This document shows positions 47,547-57,000 of a stretch of 64,000 bases of DNA, one piece after another (positions within the stretch are counted from its first letter, which is position 1; every line of letters starts with the position of its first letter). The translations under genes and the position numbers were made by a program. Under the pieces are notes generated by a model that did not search any database, was not told the origin of the DNA, and worked only from the letters and a program-made list of their open reading frames with translations. The DNA lies in NCBI GenBank assembly GCA_002914845.1, contig JXTC01000056.1:481956-545955 (forward strand). Direction: 5' to 3'. This stretch comes from Trema orientale. Lineage: Eukaryota > Streptophyta > Magnoliopsida > Rosales > Cannabaceae.

Positions 47547-48443
47547 TACTCAAACAAAAAAAGAGTGATGCATGCAAAAAATTTTCCCCCATAAATTATG
47601 AGAAAGTAGAAAGAAAACTTGTTTAGTAACGAGTGAAATTGAATTTACAAAAATATGTCTGCATAGTAGTTTTAAAAAATTAATAAATATCATAAATAAT
47701 ATATTTGTTTAAATAAACTAATTTTTTTTCCTCTTTATATATCAAATAATAATAAAACACACACACTTTTCTTTCCATTTCATGTATTTTTTCTCTGTCT
47801 TATTTTTTTCATGCATTCCTAGTCTTTTTCCTCCCTACAAAATATAGCATTGAAAAGACAGATTCGAATTTACGACATTTATGATATTAAAAAAACATTT
47901 TATTAACACCAAGTTATGACTACGACTGTAATGCCACTCTTTTTTTAGAATAGTTATTTTTCAAGGGAAACAATTTGGCTTTGTCTAATAGATTAGTTGC
48001 CATATAGGTTTGGTATCTATTGTCCTTACAATGTACGTTTATGAGAATTCAAGAAGATGTACCAGAACAATCTCATGAATGAATATGATTGACTGGGGAC
48101 TCATGAAATGACATTGTCATCTAGGACATTGGTTGAGCTACGATCAAATACGTACCATAGTTTGATTTATGATCCATAAAGTATTGAGGAGAAGTAGTTT
48201 CTTGAGTTGGAGTTTTGAAGCTGACTAGCTGAGATAAGTGGCTGCCGCCAACTGTACTATTGTAAATTGAGTTAAGAGTTTTGGTGAATTAATTTCTAAA
48301 TTCATAGTAGCCAATTAGCCTTATCTATTCTTTCTGGAGAAAATTCATTTTATTCAATTAGTACATCAGCAAAATTTATGTGGGATATTAAAAGTATAGT
48401 TTGTCAGATTATGACAAATAACAATTGGAAAAATAATACAAAA

Positions 48444-48444
48444 G

Positions 48445-48475
<31 letters not shown>
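48444..48475. repeat. AAT trinucleotide microsatellite
   Basis: About ten ATA/AAT units. Confidence 0.95.
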
Positions 48476-48610
48476 GATAAAATCCACTTCAATCACATTT
48501 GTATTATGAGATCACGGTGGATTCAAAGTAGATATAATTACAAATTATTTTGTGATTAAATAAATTATTTGTAATTAATAAACAAACTTGAGCTCTTTAT
48601 GTATGTTAAA

Positions 48611-48835
48611 AGTATAATAAATATGACGAAGTGGGTTAGCTCAAGTGGTAAGAGCATCCACTACCTAGGATCTCGGTCCTAGGTTCGAGTCACACCGGGA
48701 TAGGCGTGAAATCCAATTATCCCTAATGGGGTGGAGTGGGAATTGGGTAGTATTAGGTATTTTTCTTTAATTTGTAATAAGTGGAGATCATTAGTTAAGC
48801 CCCACTTTAAAAAAAAAAAAAGTATAATAAATATG
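48611..48835 (+). mobile_element. tRNA-derived SINE with 15-bp target duplication
   Basis: The body (48626-48820) is bracketed by the perfect direct repeat AGTATAATAAATATG at 48611-48625 and 48821-48835. It has a clean Pol III A box (TTAGCTCAAGTGGTAAGAGC, near 48636) and B box (GGTTCGAGTC, near 48684), a tRNA-unrelated body with GGGGTGGAGTGGGAATTGGG, and an A-run tail. Intact boxes and duplication point to a fairly recent insertion. Confidence 0.9.
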
Positions 48836-48849
48836 TTGAATAATTTAGC

Positions 48850-48990
48850 CAACCGGGGCTATCTCAATTAGTCTAAGACTAATGGGATGTGTGTGAGTGT
48901 GTGGGAGGCGAAGGGTTCGAGTCTTAAGTAGAATAAAAAAATTATATTCAATAAAGTTTCACTCGTTCGTCGAGGTTCACAAATATATAG
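48850..48990 (+). mobile_element. Second SINE-like tRNA-derived fragment
   Basis: GGGGCTATCTCAATTAGTC resembles a divergent A box, and GGGTTCGAGTCTTAAGTAG is a clean B box about 50 bp later, followed by an A-rich stretch. No target duplication was found. It is directly downstream of the SINE at 48611-48835. Confidence 0.5.
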
Positions 48991-48999
48991 TTATTTATT

Positions 49000-49222
49000 T
49001 ATTTTTCCTATCTATAAGTATCATTTTACCCAATTAAAATTCACTACGCATGTTTTTTTATAGAAAAAGACGGAGAGAAAAAATCATTATATAATATGTA
49101 TTCATTTTTATTTTTATTTTTTTCTAACTACTCAAATTATGGTAGTCATTAGATAATGATCCAACAACTAAAAAAATACCTATAGTTAGATTAAAAACCA
49201 AATACCTACTAGATTGGTGCCC
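49000..49222. mobile_element. MITE family M1, copy 3
   Basis: Contains the family landmarks CTATCTATAAGTATCATTTT, CCAATTAAAATTCAC, TTATGGTAGTCATTAGATAA, GATCCAACAACT and the right end ATACCTACTAGATTGGTGCCC. The left terminus is shortened. Confidence 0.65.
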
Positions 49223-49239
49223 AATATATATACATATAT

Positions 49240-49486
49240 GGGCTATAATGCAGTAGCATTTGTTTTTTAATCTAACTATAGGTATTATTTTGTCCAATTA
49301 AAATTCATCGCGCGCGTCTTTTTATAGTAGAGGTTGGAGAGAGAAAAATATTAAATAATAAGTATTTATTTTTATTATTTTTTTCTTAACCACCGAAATT
49401 ATGGTAGCCGTTAGATTATATGATCCAACGGTTTAAAAAAATACCTATAAATAGGTAAAAAAAAAATACCTATTGGATTGGAAATC
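49240..49486. mobile_element. MITE family M1, copy 4
   Basis: Begins GGGCTATAATGCAGTAGCAT and carries TATAGGTATTATTTTG, CCAATTAAAATTCATC, TTATGGTAGCCGTTAGATTA, GATCCAACGG and AATACCTATTGGATTGG. It is arranged almost head-to-tail with copy 3. Confidence 0.7.
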
Positions 49487-49499
49487 ATATTATATATAT

Positions 49500-49606
49500 G
49501 ACCATGGATGTAATTCCCTCGATAGGACCAATCCCATCCATGTTTTGGCCAACACAGGTCATATTTCGGCCAACACCCATTGAGGGGACTGCATCCATCC
49601 CCTATA
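49500..49606. repeat. Short foldback repeat
   Basis: CATGGATGTAATTCCCTC at the left faces GAGGGGACTGCATCCAT at the right, with GGCCAACACAGG and CGGCCAACACC in direct repeat between. Likely a small MITE. Confidence 0.6.
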
Positions 49607-49757
49607 TAATATATATATATATCGAATAGTTTTCCGTAATTGCATATAAATTTACTGGTGTAGTTTGACTAAATTGAAAGAGATCAATTATGAGAATTAA
49701 TAACTTTAGAACGAGGACTTACTAATTTTCAAGGGCATCAGTTTTACTTAACCCTCA

Positions 49758-50499
49758 ATCCTGACTAGGGGTGGCAATTCGTGTTGTCGTGTCATATTCG
49801 TGTCGTGTCGAGGCATATATATAACGAGCAATTACCAAACCCAAACCCGACACGTTTATTATTCGTGTCATGATTTGTAAACCCACACCCAACACGCTAA
49901 ATAAACAGGTTAACCTGTGAGCGACACATTTAACACGTTATTTAAATAGGTCGTATTCAGATCGTGTCTAACGTAACACGATCTGCTAACCTGCATACTG
50001 CTAACCCGTTAATTGAACTCAATTTAACATGTTAATGTTAAATATGTTGTATTTGGTTCAACTTGACATAACGTAATAACCTATTAATTTTAACATATTA
50101 ACCTATTTCACATTTTCAATATAACTTGATATAATCTATTAACTTATTTTATATTTCCAATATAACCAAGCAACCATAATCAAATAAATATAACACACAA
50201 TCCAAAGTTTAAAACCAAAATAAAACTTTCAAATTTTAGTATATAAAACATAAAAGGGAAGTTTTAAGTCTTGGTACACACAAGATAATACAATGTCTCA
50301 AAAAATTTAATCGTGTTAAACAGGTCAATTTCGGGTTTAACAGGTTAACCTGCTAATGACCTATTATTTAATCGTGTTTAATCGGGTTTAACCTGTTTTG
50401 ACCTGTACCTATTTAAGACAAACCCAAACCCGCTAACTTCGTGTCGTTTTCGAGTCGTGTTATCGTGTCGTGACCTAAATTGCCACCCCTAATCCTGAC
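49758..50499. mobile_element. Non-autonomous hAT element with 8-bp target duplication
   Basis: The element is 49766-50491 (726 bp), starting TAGGGGTGGCAATTCGTGTT and ending with its inverse, TAAATTGCCACCCCTA. The 8-bp repeat ATCCTGAC lies on both sides (49758-49765 and 50492-50499), diagnostic of hAT. Subterminal regions repeat CGTGTCGTGTC and GGTTTAACCTG-like words in both orientations. There is no transposase frame. The family with TAGGGGTGGCAA ends is common in dicots. Confidence 0.93.
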
Positions 50500-50841
50500 C
50501 TAATTACAATTTCCAATTAATTTATTTTACACCATTTGAGTTGCTAACGTGTCATATTTAGAGTTAATATTCTCAATAACCTGGCAGGAATGATTTTTAT
50601 ATACAATGAAACTTATATATATAAATACCATGGAATTCTTCCAACATATGATTTGACAAGACTTCAGAATTTGATAACAGAATTCTTTGGCTAGTATTTC
50701 TACATATTTAGTAAATTTGTTGAATATGATCGTTAGAGAAATCCAATGAAAGTCAACAAATAGAATTTAATAAAATTAATTAGATAGTTGAGATTTTCAA
50801 TTTAAATTATGACATGCTACAAAGGGTTAAATATCTAATTG

Positions 50842-51014
50842 AGCAATGCTATAGGGTACCAGCACCACAATGACATGTCTATGTATCACTGGATGATTTA
50901 ATTAATAAAACTAGATCCCACATGGGTCTCACCTGAATTATAATTATGATTAGCCAATAACAAACTGACATATCATTGTAGTGCTGGGCACCACTGATGC
51001 CCCATAGCATTATT
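50842..51014. mobile_element. Short MITE with long inverted arms
   Basis: AGCAATGCTATAGGGTACC and AGCACCACAATGACATGTC are mirrored by GACATATCATTGTAGTGCT and GCCCCATAGCATTATTCT. The 173-bp element is mostly stem. TAATT near both flanks may be the target duplication but is too simple to be sure. Confidence 0.7.
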
Positions 51015-53099
51015 CTATGTAATTAGGTTGACTTCAAAACTAGATTATAGAATTCTCTAGCCATTTTAGATCGACATATCTAGTTAATATATTGAATATG
51101 ATCACTAAAAAAATCCAATAAGAGTTGATAAACAAAATATGATCAAAATTAATTGAATGTTTGAGATATTAATTTATAATATAATATGGTATAAAGAATT
51201 AGAAAGTAGTGAAATCATTGTAGTATGGGCCAAATTCATAATGTAAGACTTTTTTTTTATAAACCATAATGTAAGACTATTTGAGATGACAATAATTATG
51301 TTGATCTATTAAGGTATCATTCTTAGTTTGAAGATAACAAATATGTGTGACTAATTTGTAATAAAGCTGCTTGAGTCTAGTATAGTAAATTTTTCAAAAT
51401 TAACAAATCAAGTTCATCAAAGTGTACAAGTAGCGTTTTTCAAATCATCAGAATCGAGGATAAAAATTAAAATACAAGACTATGTTTAGATAGATTTATT
51501 CTTTTAATTTTGTATTTAAAATTATTGCTTAGCATAGTTCTTGATCTTAGCCAGCTTGGTCCAAATTTTTTATAGACTGTTTTTAAACTTCTTTTGATTC
51601 ACCTTTTTACGTAGACTTTAGGTTTTCAGAAATACAAAATGTTCTTTCTGAACTTAAATTTGTTTAAAACCTTTTGAAAAAGATCATTTAACTGAGGTAC
51701 CTCTCGGTTTTTGAAGAGAACTGGACCTATGCATATTAGTGAAGGTCCGGTCGATTGGTAAACGGTCAGACGGTAAAAAAAAAAAAGGAAAACTGTTCTA
51801 ACTCCTCACACTTTTTACTTAATTCTAACCGCTAGTAACCTGGGCAACCGAAAATATTACGGTCGGCTAAAATTTTGATAGAGAACAATTTAACAGTCCA
51901 AAAAATTATAAATAGAAGCACATTTAACCTAGTAATTGATTCATTGATTTGTTTATTTATTTTTAGCTTTCTTCTTATTTATTTCATTTATTTAGTTATT
52001 AAAAAACTAGCTTTTGGAGATGTTTAAATAAAAAAAAAAATAGAAACGATATTTATTTAATTTTATAAAAAGGAAAAGAAAAGTATGACGGTATTAGTGC
52101 ATGGGGTAAAAGAAAAGTAATTTTGCCATTTAGGGACACTTGATAACACAAAGACAAAAGTAAAGTATGGCAAATTACTCGGTGCAAAAATTAGAGAGCA
52201 AAATGACTCATGACTAATTGTTCTATATATATATACACGTAAATACATATTATTTAATTCGCTTTCTTTCTCTATTTTTATCGTGAAAAGACGTACATGA
52301 TGAATTTTAATTATACCTATAAATAGGTTAAAAGAACTTGCTAATTGATGCCCATAGCGAACACAAAAATATAGGCTCAAATTATGGACATAAAACTTTT
52401 TATGTGTCTTAGACTATCTCTAATGCATTATGCTAAAAAATGGTGTGTCAATGCTTAATTTAGTATGACATGTCAAATTTAGCATGCATTTTTTGAATTT
52501 TATGCTCCAATGCATATATGTCAAAAGAAATGCTATATTGTATTTTAAATATTAACTTCATATATAAAATATATGTATTTTTTCTACTATATACTCTTAT
52601 TAGTTTATCATTTAATTACTAATCATAAAAATTAACTTTACCTACCAATTTAGAAGTACTCATATTCTATATAAATGAACAAATTAGTCGATGCAAAAAA
52701 TTAGAAATAAAAAATATTCTCCTATTAATTATAATTGATTGTAATTTAGTAAGGATAAATTTGTAAATAAAATTTAGTGAAAATAATAAATATATACATT
52801 TAATTTTGATAATATTATGAACACATAAATGTGACAATGTTGTAAATAATAACACATACAAAAATTTAGCATATGCTATATTTAATGTTATATTTGGCAC
52901 AAAAAATAACACATACTAAAAATTATGTCAAATATAATACATTATTAGAGAGACATCTTTCACACAAATACTAAAATTTAGCATTAGCACGACACAATGG
53001 ACAAGCTCTTATAACCGTGTATGATGTACCTATGGTTGCCTAATAATGATGCTAAGGATTAACCCAAAGGAAAATGTACCCTCGAAACGTGACAATCAT
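51015..53099. other. Intergenic with a partial M1 MITE
   Basis: No gene supported. 52258-52365 carries a fragment of MITE family M1 (TTTTATCGTGAAAAGACG, ATACCTATAAATAGGT, TGATGCCCAT). 52400-53010 has mirrored ATTTAGCAT/ATGCTAAA and GACATGTC-type words that suggest another decayed transposon. Confidence 0.4.
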
Positions 53100-53534
53100 C
53101 AAAACGCTAAGTTAAACCTGTTTGGTTGTCGTTTTCTTTTTTTTTTTCACTTTTACCCCTCCCCCTAGAAAACGACACTTCACACAAACAAGTCTGAAGT
53201 TTCCTTCCCTACACCTTGATGATGCTCACTTTACACGCGCATCATCTTTGCGCGTGGGAGATTCCCTCTACCTGCAAAATGACAAAAAAAGAGTAAATTG
53301 GCAGTTGACGTTTGAGCCAGTACAATTCGCGGTAAAGTCCAAAAAGTCATCATCTTCTAGAAACCCACGACGTCGTCGTTTTCAGACCAATAAGTCCGAC
53401 CCAGACCCAGTCGTTAAGAGCTGATCTAACCAAAACACGGAACGATTTGACCCGAAAACCCGACCCGTTTCTCTGCCATTCGGATCTACACCCGTTTCTT
53501 CAGTCTTACGTTCTCTCGTCATCAACCACAAAAC
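53100..53534 (+). promoter_or_regulatory. Promoter-like region upstream of FAAH
   Basis: From about 53140 the sequence becomes GC-richer, with ACACGCGCATCATCTTTGCG, CGACGTCGTCGTTTT and GACCCGAAAACCCGACCCG, then a CT-rich stretch ending in ACCACAAAAC just before an ATG at 53535 in a good plant start context. It looks like a promoter and leader. Whether transcripts starting here serve FAAH is inferred. Confidence 0.45.
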
Positions 53535-53911
53535 ATGGCGAGTTATATTCGAGGAATTCGAGCTCAACTGTTGATGACAAATACCCATGACTCGAGATAT
53601 TTTGGTATTAATGGGGCAACCGTATTTGGAGGGGGTTCCATTTGGGGGGGCCAAACCAAATCTCACAATTCACTTCGGTGAAAGTGGTTGAGTATGGCAT
53701 GAAATGGGTTTTGCGGCTCGGTCAACATCAACCCAGTTGTTTTCATAAGCAATTTTTGCCATTAAGGCTCTCTGAGAAAACGACAACTGGGTTTTTGACT
53801 GCGTTGGTTTCAACCCCTTTTATCCTGGACGACGACAATCCCAAAGCTTCGTCTTTTACTGGGAGCTGTTTCGGATATTCTGGACAAAAGGGTTCGTGGG
53901 TGGTTTTTTAA
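53535..53911 (+). pseudogene. Coding-like leader with frame breaks upstream of FAAH
   Basis: ATG at 53535 (context AAAACATGGCG) opens a 48-codon frame to TGA at 53679-53681. It starts MASYIRGIRAQLL, an Arg-containing acid-poor stretch like a mitochondrial presequence. A second frame then runs to 53911 (FLPLRLSEKTTTGFLTALVS, FILDDDNPKASSF) and a third offers MGFAARSTSTQLFS at 53704-53745. Three adjacent frames with protein-like composition suggest a gene fragment broken by small indels, or an uORF-rich FAAH leader. The protein was not recognised. It lies 100-480 bp before the FAAH start. Confidence 0.4.
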
Positions 53912-54014
53912 ATTTGAGCGTTTTGGTTGCTTTGTTTTGGGTCAGAATTGGAATTTGGTTTCTCTCTTTGAATTGCACGTTAAGTGTTTGATCATTTGCT
54001 TTTGTTGACTGAAG

Positions 54015-57000
54015 ATGGGGAAGAAGCGTCTGATGGTGCCCGCGGAGGAGTTGGACTTATCTGCTGTCAAATATGAGCAGGAAAAAGTTAAAGGTGGTTT
54101 TTCTTGATATCCCATTTCTGGGTTTTACATGTTTTTGGGTCTGTGTTGCTGTGAGGTTAACTTTTTGTTTTTGGCTATGAAAAGTTCGAAGCTTTTCACT
54201 GGAACTGAATTGGGTTTTGCGTGGTGTTTGCAGCTCCTCATTTGACTGGGTTTGGCTTGAAGTTATTTGTTAGGATGATTGAAACACCCATGATAGGTTC
54301 CTTGATCATGTCTTTCTTGAAGAAGCAGAATAGGGTGGTTGAGGTAAAGCAACATGAGAAGATTGTAAATCTGGTAGAATGGACTAAAATATATGTTGGT
54401 TTAATTATCGTGTCTTGTAATTTGCAGTTGTTACAGAACACTGCGATACCCGAAGATCCCATGTTCAAACCTGAATTTCCTCCCCAAGGTTTTCTTTCGT
54501 ACTACTTTTTGATTATTTCCCATCTAGATTGTTGGAAAATGGATTCTCTTCGGAGTTTTCTCTGTTCATTTGAATGCTGTTGGTGGGTTTATCTTTCTTG
54601 GAAAAAGAAAATAAAAAATCTACATAGATTTAATAAATTCGTGTGAGACACATATGTTCATCTGTTGCGTTGTTGTTATTCTATCGAGAAAAGGTTGTTT
54701 GACAGTATGTAAGTAGAGAAATAAAAAAGGTTGGTGAAAATGTCAAAATGAACATCAAACGTGGTCAAATTTCTTATTCCTGTGGTTGCGAAAGTATGAT
54801 CTGGTTATCTGTTAATATGACTCAATGATGGCATGTTTTAGAACCGGAACCGGCTGTTGTCACTCTTGATGAAGATGGGAAGCCTGAAGACAGAGTTTCA
54901 TTAGCCTTGGAATGCCTTCCACATTATAATCCTGCTAATTGTTGGAGCGGGGATACAAATCATCCTTTCCGCTATTGGAAGATACGCGATTATGCACATG
55001 CTTATCGTTCAGGGATTGCAACACCTTCTGTGGTAAGTTGGTATCACTTCCATAAAATAATCACTATTAAGTTGATATCACTTCCGTAAAATAATCAATG
55101 TTATCAGTTCCTTTGCTTCTGAGTTCCAATATCTTATGTATATAGGTTGTGGAGCATGTAATCTCAGTTCTTGAGGAGTTCAGTAGTAAGAAACCCCCAA
55201 CACCTCTGTTGATTTCTTTTGATGCAGAGGAAGTCAGGAAGCAAGCTGCAGCTTCAACAAAAAGATTTGAGGAAGGTATTCTGGACTATATACTTATTTG
55301 CTTCTGCATCTTCCGTTTCCATTTCTGTTACGTCTGAAAATTTTGAAAAGATGCTGCACGTCACTGCCTGTACTCAGTAAAACTAGCTTTCGTCCAAGCG
55401 CAAGCTACCATGTTAGTCGCTCTTAAATCTCACTTTTTTATAACATACTTTGATGGGATTAAAAGCCATTGGTATTAAGCTCGATTGGTAGTAAGTATTA
55501 GTGGTCAATAGAATTCCTGTTTTAGCAAGCTATGCCTTTAACCATTTAGAACAGAATTGTGTAATGGAGAAATTTGCTTTTATCATATATATAAATATAC
55601 ACACACCCCCACACACACACACACATATATATATATTTATGGAAAATTACGTGGACCAAGTTAACTCAAATTAGTCTGCTTATGAAACTATTGATTTTGA
55701 CTCTGTAGGCAATCCACTCTCTATCTTGGATGGAATTTTTATGGCTATCAAGGACGATATAGACTGTTATCCTCATCCATCTAACGGTAATTATCTCCTT
55801 AATTTTTCTGTCCGAGGTTTTCTTTTCTTTCTTTGTTCAACTAATAAAAGCCAACTTTAACTAACATTCCATGGTGACAGGTGGAACAACATGGATGCAC
55901 GAGGTTCGCTCTGTCAGCGAGGATGCAGTTTGTGTTTCAAAATTACGTCGTTGTGGTGTGATTTTTGTAGGAAAGGCAAACATGCATGAAATGGGCATGG
56001 GTACAACTGGAAGTAATCCAAATTATGGGTAAGTTTATTTTTAGCACTAAAATATAAGATGTGAATATGAATTTTGTTTGATAGGGAGACTTGCTATGCC
56101 AATGCCATGACTGTATTCTTTTGAGTCGCATGATTATATCAATCTGGTTTTAAGACACAAAAGCGGAAGGGCTTGTAAATCTTGTGTGCTTATTATGATC
56201 TTTTCGCTTTTGCACTATGATTTAGAGCTCAAGGAACAAATATTTTCTGATATCTTTGTTTCGTGCTTTGCTTGAATTTATCTCTTTAGTCTTCACTGAG
56301 TTGAACTGTTTTACTTTGGATCAAGGACAACGAGAAATCCTCATGCATTAGAAAGGTATACGGGTGGATCTTCCTCAGGTCCCGCAGCAATTGTAGCTTC
56401 TGGAATATGCTCTGCTGCACTTGGAACAGATGGCGGAGGTTATGTAAAATTACATGGAGGGGCTATTTAAAATTAGTATTACTGAATTAATTTTCTAGAC
56501 TTAATTGAATGTAAAATGCAGGTTCGATCCGTATACCCTCTTCCCTTTGCGGTGTAGTGGGCTTGAAGACAACATACGCACGTGTAGACATGGAGGGGTA
56601 AGCTCTTTCAGTGTAAGGTCCAAATAAAATCAATATTTCAAGGGGGATCAAAGTCGTAACATTAACAGTATGTTTATTCATAAAATCCCATTACTTAACA
56701 AGCCTGTATTTGTCAGCATACGCAATTCAAGCTATGGTGAAGAAAAAAATTTATTCACTTGGCACTTCATTTGATAATCACTTTAGTAATTCATTAGCAC
56801 TGGCCAGCCAAAACGTGGGTATATTTGCACTTCGGTGTTTTCAATGCAATTTCTACTCTATTGAACTGAGATTGCCAGAAGCACACATTGTGTAAACTAG
56901 AACCTATGAGTGATATCATGTATGGTCACTTCTTTTTTTTTTTTTTTCTTTTTTTTTTTCAGTTTGAATTTGAGAAAAAGTAAATTTGAAAAATGACTGA

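Larger units (their letters stand above)
46531..48610. other. 3' flank of the zinc-finger gene and intergenic
   Basis: Contains a TA microsatellite (46685-46716) and an AAT-type microsatellite (48444-48475). Around 47400-47550 GACACCAA and its inverse TTGGTGTC face each other with mirrored TTACACC / GGTGTAA words, probably a short MITE. No gene seen. Confidence 0.5.

Noticed and set aside
48636..48700. A genuine tRNA gene
   Set aside because: The A and B boxes look tRNA-like, but the unit continues into a tRNA-unrelated body, A tail and target duplication, so it is a SINE.
53122..53424. 100-aa frame upstream of FAAH
   Set aside because: No recognised domain, begins in a poly-T run and overlaps promoter-like sequence. 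Treated as chance.
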